From: Mangrovimicrobium sp033283325
Lineage (GTDB): Bacteria; Pseudomonadota; Gammaproteobacteria; Pseudomonadales; Halieaceae
Direction: 5' to 3'
Length of the DNA stretch: 64,000 bases
Assembly (NCBI GenBank): GCA_033283325.1
Contig: JAWMQO010000001.1
Coordinates: forward strand, 1,736,001 to 1,800,000
Shown here: piece by piece, positions 1 through 8,998 of the stretch
How the letters are laid out: each line of letters starts with the position of its first letter
Numbering within the stretch: position 1 is the first letter of the stretch
Notes under the pieces: generated by a model
What the model was told of the DNA's origin: nothing
Databases searched by the model: none
The model's input: only the letters and a program-made list of their open reading frames with translations
Translations under genes and position numbers: made by a program

Positions 1-1
1 C

Positions 2-646
2 GGCTTCTTCAACCAGGGCGAGGTGTGTACCTGCCCCTCCCGGGCGCTGGTGCAGGAGAGCATCTACGGCGAGTTCATGGAACGGGTGCTGGAGCGAGCG
101 AAAAACATCAAGCAGGGCAATCCGCTGGATACGGAAACCATGGTCGGCGCCCAGGCTTCACTGGAGCAGTTCGAGAAGATCATGAGCTACATGGAGGTGG
201 CGCGCCAGGACGGTGCCGAATTCCTCATGGGTGGAAACAAGGCGACCGTGGGCAGTGACATCTCAGGGGGTTACTACGTGCAACCGACCCTGCTGAAGGG
301 GACCAACGACATGCGGGTGTTCCAGGAGGAGATCTTCGGGCCCACGCTCGGGGTGACAACCTTCAAGGACGAGGCCGAAGCCCTGGCGATTGCCAACGCC
401 ACCGAGTATGGCCTGGGCGCTGGCGTGTGGACCCGGGACAACAACCTGGCCTTCCGCATGGGCCGCGGCATCAAGGCCGGCCGGGTGTGGATGAACTGCT
501 ACCATGCCTACCCGGCGCACGCGGCGTTTGGTGGCTACAAGAAGTCCGGAATCGGCCGCGAAACCCACAAGATGGCGCTGGAGCATTACCAGCAGACGAA
601 GAACATGCTGGTGAGTTACGACATCAACCCGCTGGGGTTTTTCTAG
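2..646 (+). CDS. Aldehyde dehydrogenase, C-terminal part (5' end outside window)
   Basis: NAD(P)-dependent aldehyde dehydrogenase that oxidises an aldehyde to the carboxylate; the C-terminal 214 residues are present. The frame is open from base 2 and begins with the catalytic-cysteine segment FFNQGEVCTCPSR, in which the Cys at bases 26-28 is the expected nucleophile. Further on are the EEIFGP motif and the AAFGGYKKSGIGRE cofactor/oligomerisation segment. The tail (HYQQTKNMLVSYDINPLGFF) is typical of the AcoD/ExaC/AldB-like group acting on acetaldehyde or similar short aldehydes. The catalytic Glu and the Rossmann domain lie outside the window. The substrate is not determinable from this part; the family assignment is firm. 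Confidence 0.95.
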   Translation, partial: GFFNQGEVCTCPSRALVQESIYGEFMERVLERAKNIKQGNPLDTETMVGAQASLEQFEKIMSYMEVARQDGAEFLMGGNKATVGSDISGGYYVQPTLLKGTNDMRVFQEEIFGPTLGVTTFKDEAEALAIANATEYGLGAGVWTRDNNLAFRMGRGIKAGRVWMNCYHAYPAHAAFGGYKKSGIGRETHKMALEHYQQTKNMLVSYDINPLGFF

Positions 647-830
647 TACGGCGCGCGGCGCGTGCGTGGAAAACCGGAGTTGAAGTACTGAACAGCGGAA
701 CTCATTGCCTGCCGATTATCCGGCCCAGGATTGCACTACCCCCGGGACCGGATATCTGCACCTGCCCGTAAATCAGGCCGCTGCAATTGGAGGCGCTAAT
801 CCATGCCTGAAAACAGCGATTTCATGGTTT

Positions 831-1694
831 TCAGACAAGTTCTGTTACCCACACATTAACTACCATACCGGTACAGGACGGCCCTAGAAAAGTGCCAGCA
901 ATGGGGGGGACCGATTCCGGCAATCTCGCTACAGCAACACCAATGTGCTCGGCCCCTACGATGTTGCCGATAGTCGGGTCAAAGCCCTTCCAGCCGGCAC
1001 CGGGGATAAACACTTCGGCCCAGGCGTGGGTAGTTCCCGATTGCCCTCCGGGATTGCTGGTGGAATCCGAATAGATGTAACCACTGACAAATCGGGCCGC
1101 GAAACCCAGATGTCTTGCAGCTTCCATGAACAGACAGGCTGAATCGCGACATGACCCTGAACTGGCGGAGAGAGTCTGCTCCACGCCCTGAACCCCCTCT
1201 TCCTCGCGGGTACGGTATGCGATAGTTTGAAAAATGCGCTGATTGAGCCGAAGCAACAAGGAAAAGGTTTGAATATTCTCACCAGCCTGCCAAATCGAAT
1301 CGACCCATCTTGCAAGCGTGCCCGCATCCGCAGTATCACTGGATTTCATGTAAGGCCATAACAAGACACTGTCTTCTTGGCTATAGAAAAACGGGAAATC
1401 GACTGCATACTCTGTAACCAGAAAATCGTGGGGGATCTGGTCGTACTGTTGGATTGTAATCTCGCTATGTACTGCCAGACATTCAGTGGTGTCATTGAAT
1501 GTCGCAGTGGCGACGGAGTTGCCTTCCACATCGCGATGCCAGCGCAGTGCAGGCGTTGGTGATATCGTCAGTCGCGAGCTAACTATGCGCAGTTCATGAC
1601 CTTCCCTGGGCCGCAGTCGCAAAGTGTGTGGCTGCAACTGGACCGGGCCGGAAAAGTTGTACCGGGTTTCGTGGATAATCCTGTAGCTTTTCAT
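831..1694 (-). CDS. Transglutaminase-like cysteine-protease-fold protein
   Basis: A 287-residue protein with the bacterial transglutaminase N-terminal beta domain (about residues 1-90, starting MKSYRIIHETRYNFSGPVQL) followed by the transglutaminase core (about 150-245). The catalytic triad is visible: Cys182 in SGSCRDSA, His223 in THAWAEV and Asp239 in FDPT. There is no signal peptide, so it is probably cytoplasmic. Family members are inferred to be peptidases or amidases rather than protein cross-linkers, and the substrate is unknown. It reads toward the aldehyde dehydrogenase, and only 15 bases separate it from the repeat protein upstream on the same strand, so co-transcription is plausible. 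Confidence 0.9.
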   Translation of the reverse strand: MKSYRIIHETRYNFSGPVQLQPHTLRLRPREGHELRIVSSRLTISPTPALRWHRDVEGNSVATATFNDTTECLAVHSEITIQQYDQIPHDFLVTEYAVDFPFFYSQEDSVLLWPYMKSSDTADAGTLARWVDSIWQAGENIQTFSLLLRLNQRIFQTIAYRTREEEGVQGVEQTLSASSGSCRDSACLFMEAARHLGFAARFVSGYIYSDSTSNPGGQSGTTHAWAEVFIPGAGWKGFDPTIGNIVGAEHIGVAVARLPESVPPIAGTFLGPSCTGMVVNVWVTELV

Positions 1695-1709
1695 GCAGCC
1701 TTCGTCAAA

Positions 1710-2597
1710 TCATCGCGTGCTGATCTCACATGATCCCTCGCGTTCACGATAGGGATCGTTGCATCGCCAGCCGTTCCCGACAGCATCCAGATGCGCGTTC
1801 TTCGGAACAACTACAGGCGAGCATGTATTGTCTTGCCTGTGAAACCCTCGCACACATCGCCAATCATTGCCCTCGTCTTCCAGGTAGGCATTTTCCGGTA
1901 GAACAATTTCGGTGCAGGAATCTTCTCCCCGATGATATCCCCGTTCGCATCGCCAGCTATCTCCGCTCTGCACAAGATACGCATTGCCGGGTATTTCCAA
2001 TGCGACGCAGGCACCATCCTGCTCCCGATAAGCTCTCTTACAATTCCAGCCTTTATCCCAGGCCGAACCCGTTGCATAAGCATTGTCTGGGATAACAACA
2101 GCAAGGCATCTATCGTTGATGTTTCTGAAGCCCTGCTCGCACTCCCAACCAGAGCTGTGCATTGATTCGACCAGCACTGCGTTTTCCGGTAGTTCGATCC
2201 TATGGCACTCAGCCTGTGCTGCCCCATATTCGACCTTACCGCGCCTGTAACCCCTGTCACACTTCCATCCGGTTCCATATTTTGAATCGACCAGATGCGC
2301 ATTCGCGGGAACGATGACCTCCTGACAGGTGTTATTCTTTTTTAAATATCCCCTGGCACAATTCCAGTCTGAGCCATAAGAACTGAGATACGCGTTTTCA
2401 GGAATGGTAATGGCCTCACAGGCATTATCTCGTTTCATAAAGCCCCTGTTGCAATCCCAACCTGAGCCATAGGTCCGTTTGTAAGCGTTGTCTGGAAGAG
2501 CTGTCTTATCGCCCTGTGCCAGCAGATGAGTGCCAGGCACAGCCAGCAATGAACTTATTGTAAAAATTTTCAGTAAGCTAATATTTATTTTCATCAT
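1710..2597 (-). CDS. Secreted cysteine-paired repeat protein (eight repeats), function unknown
   Basis: I do not recognise a function. After an N-terminal signal-like segment (MMKINISLLKIF followed by a hydrophobic run ending near LLAQG), the mature part is eight tandem repeats of about 31-40 residues. Each has the pattern P-x-N-A-(Y/H)-L, a variable Gly-rich stretch, W-x-C, R-G-(Y/F), then a second Cys. That gives 16 cysteines in pairs, as expected for disulfide-bonded modules in an oxidising compartment. Several ATGs are possible; I chose the one at 2597 because AGGA precedes it at useful spacing, and 2615 is an alternative. It may be an extracytoplasmic binding or structural protein. Base composition is lower in GC than in the neighbours. 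Confidence 0.8.
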   Translation of the reverse strand: MMKINISLLKIFTISSLLAVPGTHLLAQGDKTALPDNAYKRTYGSGWDCNRGFMKRDNACEAITIPENAYLSSYGSDWNCARGYLKKNNTCQEVIVPANAHLVDSKYGTGWKCDRGYRRGKVEYGAAQAECHRIELPENAVLVESMHSSGWECEQGFRNINDRCLAVVIPDNAYATGSAWDKGWNCKRAYREQDGACVALEIPGNAYLVQSGDSWRCERGYHRGEDSCTEIVLPENAYLEDEGNDWRCVRGFHRQDNTCSPVVVPKNAHLDAVGNGWRCNDPYREREGSCEISTR

Positions 2598-2615
2598 TAA
2601 CATTTTTCCTGCCAT

Positions 2616-3057
2616 TAGTTGGCATCACGAATTGGTCCTGTGGAAAGGCATATATACGATCTCTTTCGCATACATCGCACCAGACCGAGGATGAGATAAG
2701 GCCGCTGACGAATACCCGGGATACAAAGGAGTACAGATTCTGGTCTGTTTTTCTTACTTCCAGTCACTGAACAGGGCGGGAAATTCTGATCATATAGCCC
2801 GCCATTTACTGTATCGAAGAGAAAGCTGACATCCTGACCATCGGATGTCCTCGCCGCATTGCAGGCACGGTTACTCCTTGAGTGAAAACCCAGAGGAGGC
2901 GACCAGATCGTACCGACCAGAATTAGTCGAGAGTCAACGAGAAGTCCCGCCGAGCAGACTTAGCGCTACAAAGAAATCGCGCTAGCTAGAGGTGAACAGT
3001 TACCTTAACACAAATATCAGTAAACAGATATGAGGCAAGAGTCTGGTCGTTGTAACG
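2616..3057. other. Intergenic region without a recognisable gene
   Basis: 442 bases between the enzyme I gene and the repeat protein, both on the minus strand. I see no credible ORF with a ribosome binding site, no tRNA and no T-tailed hairpin. It must contain the promoter of the repeat-protein gene, but no convincing -35/-10 pair stands out. Confidence 0.5.
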
Positions 3058-4728
3058 TCAGGACAGGCAGCGAACCTGGCGAATCGTCTCCTTGACCTTT
3101 GGTATTAGCAGGGGAGCGACACTCAGGGTTTGCACGCCCGACTTTAACACGCTGGAAATATATTCAGGTCTTCCTGCCAGCTCTCCGCACAAAGAAAGCG
3201 GCACTTCTGGCACATCTTCGTGAGTTAGTTTCATGAGCCGGAATATCACGTCCGATGCATCATTGAAATACTGCTCGACTGCCGCATTATCCCTGTCTGC
3301 CGCGAAAGCATACTGAGCCAGGTCATTGGTGCCAAAACTGAGAAAATCGACATGGGGAGCAATACCCTGCGCGGACAGTGCCGCGGCAGGAGTTTCGATC
3401 ATCGCACCTAGTGAGGGAAGCTTGGATACGCGCATTTTCTCGCCGAGCCTCTCAAGCGCTTTCCGCACTTCTGAAACATCACTCGGCAGGGTAACCATGG
3501 GAATCAGCACACGCACATCAAATTCCCGGGAAAGTTCCAGTATTGCGGATAATTGCGTGGCGAGGAGTTCAGGATATTCCAGTAGCAATCTAACCCCTCT
3601 TCTCCCCAGGGCGGGATTGGTTTCAGCCATGAAACCCAGGAAAGGCAAGGGCTTGTCCGCACCCACGTCCAGCAGACGTATACATACGGAGTGGCCTCTG
3701 GCTGGAGCCAGGGTTTCGCGCATTTCATTGAGAAGTTCCGGAGTGTCAGGAGGTGTACCGCGCCCCAAATAGGCTTGTTCTATACGGTACAGGCCAACGC
3801 CATCGGCGCCATTATTCATGGCTTTTTCAGTATCCGCCCGGCTGCCTACATTAGCCTGAACAGCAATGGAAACTCCATCGAGTGTTACTGCAGGAGAGTG
3901 TGCGTGTGCCTGAGCGGCTTCAAATATCCTGGCGCTTGCGCTTAGTCTCTTCCGAAAATTCGCCTTCTCTGCGGCGGAAGGTCGAATGATAACGGCCCCT
4001 CTGTCCGCGTCTACCAATGCCCATTCCCTGTCCGACACACTGGTGAACAATTCCGGCATACCCGCTATAGCCGGGAGCCCCATTTCCCGCGCAAATAATG
4101 CCGCGTGCGAACCGGAGCTACCATATTGCAACAGTACAGCAGCTAGCGGCCGCCCGGCCAGAAACACTGTGTCGGAAGGCAGCAATCGTGACATGGCAAG
4201 AACACAACGGTCTGGAATATCATCCAGTGCGTGAACGGTAATACCAGCCAGTGCATTTTGCAGACGGATTGAAATATCGTGCAAATCGTCGCCCTTGTCC
4301 CTGGCGACCTGGGATTCCATCAATAAGAACCGCTTTTCCCAGCGAAGAAAGACTGTCTTCACTGCACTACTGGCGCTGACAAGATTGTCGATTATCTCCT
4401 GGCGGAGCTCTTCTCGCAGCACGCGATCATTGACCATTAACTGATGCGCACTAAAAACTTCGGCCAAGCGTGCATCAATTTGCCTTTCCACGCGAGTTGC
4501 CAGTACCAGAAGATCGCCGGAAATACCCGCCGTTGCGGAATCGAGACGCGACAACTCATACTCAATATCGCTACCGGTGACCGTCTCGGCTATATCGATA
4601 GGCCCGAGGGACGTATCGTGAATATGGATCATGCCCTGGGAAAGACCCGGGGACAGGGACTTTCCCAGTAGTCGAAATGATGGCCCTGATCTGGTCACCC
4701 GACCGTCTTCCTTCCCGGTAGTCACCAT
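3058..4728 (-). CDS. ptsI: Phosphoenolpyruvate-protein phosphotransferase (PTS enzyme I), stand-alone
   Basis: Enzyme I takes phosphate from PEP and passes it via a histidine to HPr-type carriers. The 556-residue protein has the N-terminal EIN region (about 15-240) with the phospho-swivel His208 in YGSSGSHAALFAR, a divergent form of the usual GG-x-TSH motif. The PEP-binding barrel follows, with RLLDVGADKPLP, NPALGRRGVR, GAMIETPAAALSA and FGTNDLAQY, and the catalytic Cys514 is in LSLCGELAGRP. There is no N-terminal GAF domain, so it is not a standard PtsP. No HPr or sugar permease is adjacent; the only HPr-like gene in the window is ptsO near 62.7 kb. The partner is therefore uncertain, and the symbol reflects the family only. 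Confidence 0.9.
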   Translation of the reverse strand: MVTTGKEDGRVTRSGPSFRLLGKSLSPGLSQGMIHIHDTSLGPIDIAETVTGSDIEYELSRLDSATAGISGDLLVLATRVERQIDARLAEVFSAHQLMVNDRVLREELRQEIIDNLVSASSAVKTVFLRWEKRFLLMESQVARDKGDDLHDISIRLQNALAGITVHALDDIPDRCVLAMSRLLPSDTVFLAGRPLAAVLLQYGSSGSHAALFAREMGLPAIAGMPELFTSVSDREWALVDADRGAVIIRPSAAEKANFRKRLSASARIFEAAQAHAHSPAVTLDGVSIAVQANVGSRADTEKAMNNGADGVGLYRIEQAYLGRGTPPDTPELLNEMRETLAPARGHSVCIRLLDVGADKPLPFLGFMAETNPALGRRGVRLLLEYPELLATQLSAILELSREFDVRVLIPMVTLPSDVSEVRKALERLGEKMRVSKLPSLGAMIETPAAALSAQGIAPHVDFLSFGTNDLAQYAFAADRDNAAVEQYFNDASDVIFRLMKLTHEDVPEVPLSLCGELAGRPEYISSVLKSGVQTLSVAPLLIPKVKETIRQVRCLS

Positions 4729-5388
4729 CCCGACACCCCACCCTGCCCAAAGGCATTTCGCCGACTAATTTAAAAGCGATTCCAGGCTACTGCCCAGCTG
4801 CCTGCTCTTCACGCGCCATACTTTCACCGGGTGTTATCCCTCCATCCGCATCTTTCGCCGCATGCAGCCTGGCGTGTTTCTCATCGTTATGCCTGTTTTT
4901 TCGGAAGCGGAAACAGCCATTATCGACCGATAGAATGACCGTAGTGGATTATGGATTATGGCATCAATTTCAGGACAGGAAGCGTTGATACGAGTGAACT
5001 CGTGGAAATGCGCGGCCATGGACATTTGATTATGAGCACTTACACAGACTACTGAAGGCCATGCATTGATCATCGCCCAATATTCCTATGCCTGAGGATA
5101 GGCTCCGAGCCATATGTTGTCGAGTTCGTTCTGCCCCACTTGAACCGCCAGCCGTTCGCCCATACCGGGGTCAGAGCCTTTTTCACCCGGATTCGATGAC
5201 AACCCGATGGATAATTGTCCCAGCTGTGATTCTGGTACCGGGTTCAACACGGATAAGGAGAGACAATCTACTACCACGTCAAAATCGCATTAACGAAGCG
5301 TTCTGCTCACGACGATCCTGTTTGTTTGTCCTATACTTTTTCCCGCTGAAGGGAAGGAACGCACTTTCACCTCAAGAGGAGAACCGCA
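4729..5388. other. Intergenic region between enzyme I and the sigma-factor cassette
   Basis: 660 bases with no convincing gene. The frame of the sigma factor is open back to 5088, but this extension has no family-like content. A 79-codon minus-strand ORF (4834-5073) has weak initiation signals and no recognisable sequence. The region is the probable site of promoters for enzyme I (minus strand) and for the sigma-factor cassette (plus strand). A TATACT sequence at 5332-5337 could be a -10 element, but it lacks a good -35. Confidence 0.4.
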
Positions 5389-5604
5389 GTGATCGACGCG
5401 CTAACCGCCATTATCGAGCCACTTCCAATGCTCGCTATTGCGTCAGCCAGCTGCTTGCACTTGCCCTGCCCTATGCATTGCCAGGGACTGGCCGATGGAC
5501 AGGCGGCGGAAACGCTGCGTCGCCTGCCTGGTGTCCTGTATGCCGTAAAGCGAACTGTCTATTTGGGGTTCTGGGCCGAACCAGCCCGGACGCATACATT
5601 ATGA
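5389..5604 (+). CDS. Small ORF translationally coupled to the sigma-factor gene (candidate)
   Basis: A 71-codon ORF starting with GTG, preceded by a strong ribosome binding site (AAGAGGAG, 7-base spacing). Its TGA stop overlaps the ATG of the sigma-factor gene (ATGA at 5601-5604), whereas that ATG has no clear ribosome binding site of its own. This is the classic layout for translational coupling. The peptide is hydrophobic at its start and contains three Cys within CLHLPCPMHC. I recognise no family, and it could be a leader peptide or a chance frame. Confidence 0.4.
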   Translation: MIDALTAIIEPLPMLAIASASCLHLPCPMHCQGLADGQAAETLRRLPGVLYAVKRTVYLGFWAEPARTHTL

Positions 5605-6185
5605 CCTCGACAAGCAGCGCAGCATCCGGCGACGTAACGCGCCTGCTGCGCGCCTATTCAGAAGGCGACGCGGCGCGTTTCGACGAGGTGATCCCGATCG
5701 TATACGGCGAGCTGAAACGGCTGGCGCACGCCCAGCTCGGCAAATCGAGCCGCCGCGGTTCGCTGCAGACGACGATGCTGGTCCACGAGGCCTACGAAAA
5801 GCTGCTGCTCGGCAAGACCCAGCACCCCGCCGACCGCCGGCATTTCTTCGCGATTGCCTCGCGCGCAATGCGCCAGGTCGTCGTCGATACCTGGCGCGCG
5901 GAGAACACGGCGAAACGCGGTGGCGGGGGCGTGGAACTGGCGGCCGTCACGCGGGAGCTGGTGGACATCAATAACCCGGCGGACCTGGTGCGCCTCGACC
6001 AGTCGATCACCCGGCTTGCCCAGGCCAGCCCCGAGCTTGCCGAACTGATCGATCTCTCGTGTTTTGCCGGACTGTCCAATGACGAGATCGCCGAGCTGCA
6101 GCAGACGACCCTGCGCACAGTCCAGCGTAACCTGGTCAAGGCGCGCGCCTGGCTGGGGCAGTTTCTCGACGAGCCAGACGCGTAG
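5601..6185 (+). CDS. ECF-family RNA polymerase sigma factor (TIGR02999-like)
   Basis: A 194-residue extracytoplasmic-function sigma factor that directs RNA polymerase to a dedicated promoter set. Region 2 (about residues 8-90) contains VYGELKRLAHAQL and the segment HFFAIASRAMRQVVVD. Region 4 (about 130-190) ends with the helix-turn-helix LSNDEIAELQQTTLRTVQRN. Those segments are characteristic of the sigma group usually encoded beside a membrane serine/threonine kinase, as here 12 bases downstream. In that group activity is thought to be controlled by phosphorylation rather than by a classical anti-sigma factor, and no anti-sigma gene is seen here. The ATG at 5601 was chosen because homology-like sequence begins there. 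Confidence 0.92.
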   Translation: MTSTSSAASGDVTRLLRAYSEGDAARFDEVIPIVYGELKRLAHAQLGKSSRRGSLQTTMLVHEAYEKLLLGKTQHPADRRHFFAIASRAMRQVVVDTWRAENTAKRGGGGVELAAVTRELVDINNPADLVRLDQSITRLAQASPELAELIDLSCFAGLSNDEIAELQQTTLRTVQRNLVKARAWLGQFLDEPDA

Positions 6186-6197
6186 GTCGCCGGCGGG

Positions 6198-8927
6198 ATG
6201 ACAAAGAGCGATGCTCCCGACTTCGCGACCCTGGACGCCCTGCTCGACGAGGCCCTCGGGCTCGACGAGCAGGCGCTGAGCGAATTCCTCGCCGCACTGC
6301 CGGAAGCCCAGCGCGAGGCGCTCGTGCGCCTGCTCGATGCGGCGGGCTCCGACGTGCTGTCGCAGATCCAGGCGGCCGTGCGCGGCACGATCGAAGGTGA
6401 GGCGTCGCCGGAGCCGGCCGAGCCCACCGGCACTGCCGGCCCCTGGCGCCTGCGACGGGAGATCGGCTCTGGTGGCACGGGTCAGGTCTTCTACGCCGAG
6501 CGGGTCGGGGACGACGCCGGCGAACACTCCGCCTTTGAACAGAAGGCGGCGGTCAAAATCCTCTGGTCACACCGCATCGGCTCGCAGTTTTCCGACCGCT
6601 TCTTCCGCGAACGGCGCATCCTCGCGTCGATCGACCACCCGGGGCTCGCCCGCTTCCTCGACGGCGGCCTGCTCGGCGACAACCGGCCGTGGTTTGCGAT
6701 GGAATTCATCGAGGGCGAGGATATCGTCAGCGCCTGCCGTGATCGCCCGCTGGCCGAGCGCCTGCGCCTGCTACTCGATGTGTGCGACACCATCGACTAC
6801 GCCCACCGCCGGCTGATCGTGCATCGCGACCTGAAGCCCGGCAACGTGCTTGTCGATAGCGCGGGCCGACCGCGGGTGCTGGATTTCGGTATCGCGCGCA
6901 TCCTCGGCGATACCGAGGAGCCGGCTCTGACACGCGCCGGCGGCACGCCACTGACACTACAGTACGCGAGCCCGGAACAGGTCGCGGGCGGCAACGTCGA
7001 TGTGGCGAGTGATATCTACCAACTCGGCGTCCTCGCCTACGAGATGCTCGCCGGCCGCGTACCCTACGAGATCTCGGAGCACTCGCTCCACGACAGCGTG
7101 CGCACCATCACCGACACCGTGCCACCGCCGGCGAGCCGCTACAATGCGGCCATCGACCGCGACCTCGACGCGATTCTTGCCCGGGCACTGGAGAAGGCGC
7201 CTTCGCGGCGCTACCCCTCCGCCGCGGCCTTTGCCGGGGACATCCGCAACTATCTCGCCGACCGGCCTGTGTCGGCGCGGCCGCACACAGCCTGGTACCT
7301 TGCCGGTCGCTTTCTCCGCCGGCATGCGGTGTTGGCCAGCATCATCACGGTGTCGGTGCTGGGACTGGCTTTCGCCACGCTGTTTTCGGTCGACCAGGCC
7401 AGGGACGCCCGGGCCGAAGCGGAACGCACACGCGCGACCCAGGAGATCCTGGCCGATGTCTTCCAGCAGGCCGACCCCTTTGGCGAAGGCGGCAGCGAGG
7501 TCACGCTGGCAGAGGCCCTGATTCGGGCAAGGCCCTCGATCGCGGAGAAAGTCGCGGACGATCCACTCCTCGCCTACCAGGTGCACAAGACCCTGGCCGA
7601 CATCTTCGAGAGCCTCGACATGCTGGACTACGAAATCGAGGCTTACGAGGCGGCGTGGCAAGCCGCGAAAACCCTTGGCCGCGGGCACGAGGCACAGGCA
7701 CTCACCGCCGTCGCCGGTATCGGCAACGCCATGACGCGAACGGACCCGGCCGCGGCCGCAGCATTCCTGGACGCGCAGGTAGCTAAGGAGCCACCGAACG
7801 CGGAAGCGGCCCTCGAATGGCTTAGCGCGGAATACGCCGAGGCGAACGCCCTGCTGCGCCTGCGCGATTACGAAAGTATGGACGCACTTGCCTACCGTAT
7901 GGACGAAGTCGCAAAGCACTACGGCGTGGAGGAACCGCGCACACGCGGTCGCATCAGCCAGTTCCTGGCCGGTGCGTCACGCCGTGCCGGCGACCTGCCG
8001 GCGGCCGATGGGCACTGGCAGGATGCCGTCGACTACATGCGTGAGGCGGGCCAACCGGCAGGGCACGCCGTATTCCTGAGCAACCAGGCCATCCATTACG
8101 GCATGACCGGCCGCTACGAGCAGTCCGAGGCCGCATTCAAGGAAGCGGTCGCCGTATTCCGCGAGCACGACCCGGAGAATACTTCGCTCGCGAACATCCT
8201 CCGGTCCTACTCGGGGCTGCAGTTCCGGATGGGCGAACCCGAGTCGGCGCTCTCCACCCTCGACGAGTCCCTCGCAATACTGGACCCCGAGCGCGACCAC
8301 TATTCCTGGGTCGTCGCCCAGGACAACGCGGCGACCTATGCATTCGCGAGCGGGCATTTCGACGCGGCCTTCGACGCACTCGAGAGCGGCCTGTCGGTGG
8401 CCGTGCGGGAATTCGGGGCCGATGACGGGGTCACCGCACGGCTGCGCCCGGTATTCGCGCGCTGGTTGCTCTTTGGCGGCAAGGACGAGGCAGCGCTCGC
8501 CGTAATCGGCGAGTCCGGCATTGATTGCAGTGATCCGGCAGCGCTCTACCAGGCGGTCGATGCCGCGCTGGCAACGCAGCGCCCCCCGGTAGCGGACCGC
8601 GAGAGCATGAAGGCCGAACTCGAGCGGGTTTCAGGCGCTGGCAGTCTCGACGGGGAGTCCCTGAACGCACTGGTTACTCAGTACCAGTCGCTGGGCAACG
8701 TCTTCCTTGATCCGCTCGACCGGTGGCAATTTCTGTCCGCTATTGCGGCGCTGGCCGAGGCCCATGGATTCGAACTGCCGAAGCCAGTCGCATTGGAGCT
8801 ATCCCGCTTCGGTACGATGCGGGACGAGATGCGCGGGCAAGTGCTGCTGCCCAATCTCGAACGGGCGCAAGCGCTCATCAGGCTCCTCGAGCCCGGCGAA
8901 GCGCAGGCCAGGTGCGCCGAAGGATAG
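6198..8927 (+). CDS. Membrane serine/threonine protein kinase with C-terminal TPR-like region
   Basis: A 909-residue PknB-type kinase. After a leader of about 75 residues, the catalytic domain (about 80-340) shows the glycine loop IGSGGTGQVFYAE, Lys120 in AAVKIL, HRDLKPGN with catalytic Asp211, DFG at 229-231 and the activation-segment motif YASPEQ. A single transmembrane helix lies near 375-397 (HAVLASIITVSVLGLAFATL). An alpha-helical, TPR-like sensor region follows to the end. The topology suggests a cytoplasmic kinase and a periplasmic sensor. It lies 12 bases after the sigma-factor gene and is almost certainly co-transcribed with it; it is inferred to phosphorylate that sigma factor. The inducing signal is unknown. 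Confidence 0.93.
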   Translation: MTKSDAPDFATLDALLDEALGLDEQALSEFLAALPEAQREALVRLLDAAGSDVLSQIQAAVRGTIEGEASPEPAEPTGTAGPWRLRREIGSGGTGQVFYAERVGDDAGEHSAFEQKAAVKILWSHRIGSQFSDRFFRERRILASIDHPGLARFLDGGLLGDNRPWFAMEFIEGEDIVSACRDRPLAERLRLLLDVCDTIDYAHRRLIVHRDLKPGNVLVDSAGRPRVLDFGIARILGDTEEPALTRAGGTPLTLQYASPEQVAGGNVDVASDIYQLGVLAYEMLAGRVPYEISEHSLHDSVRTITDTVPPPASRYNAAIDRDLDAILARALEKAPSRRYPSAAAFAGDIRNYLADRPVSARPHTAWYLAGRFLRRHAVLASIITVSVLGLAFATLFSVDQARDARAEAERTRATQEILADVFQQADPFGEGGSEVTLAEALIRARPSIAEKVADDPLLAYQVHKTLADIFESLDMLDYEIEAYEAAWQAAKTLGRGHEAQALTAVAGIGNAMTRTDPAAAAAFLDAQVAKEPPNAEAALEWLSAEYAEANALLRLRDYESMDALAYRMDEVAKHYGVEEPRTRGRISQFLAGASRRAGDLPAADGHWQDAVDYMREAGQPAGHAVFLSNQAIHYGMTGRYEQSEAAFKEAVAVFREHDPENTSLANILRSYSGLQFRMGEPESALSTLDESLAILDPERDHYSWVVAQDNAATYAFASGHFDAAFDALESGLSVAVREFGADDGVTARLRPVFARWLLFGGKDEAALAVIGESGIDCSDPAALYQAVDAALATQRPPVADRESMKAELERVSGAGSLDGESLNALVTQYQSLGNVFLDPLDRWQFLSAIAALAEAHGFELPKPVALELSRFGTMRDEMRGQVLLPNLERAQALIRLLEPGEAQARCAEG

Positions 8928-8950
8928 CCTCCGTGTCGTAATCGTCTGTA

Positions 8951-8998
8951 ATTTTCGCTTAACCGTGGAGGAACACTCACTCCACGGACAGCGAAAAT
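8951..8998 (+). promoter_or_regulatory. Long hairpin enclosing the globin start codon
   Basis: Two nested inverted repeats: ATTTTCGCT (8951-8959) pairs with AGCGAAAAT (8990-8998), and CCGTGGAG (8963-8970) pairs with CTCCACGG (8980-8987), around a 9-base loop. The outer right arm includes the first two bases of the globin ATG, and the only purine-rich GGAGG is in the inner left arm. The structure is seen directly; a role in translational control or mRNA processing is inference. Confidence 0.5.

Noticed and set aside
4834..5073. 79-codon minus-strand ORF upstream of enzyme I
   Set aside because: Only weak initiation sequence, no family-like residues and a composition like the surrounding non-coding DNA.
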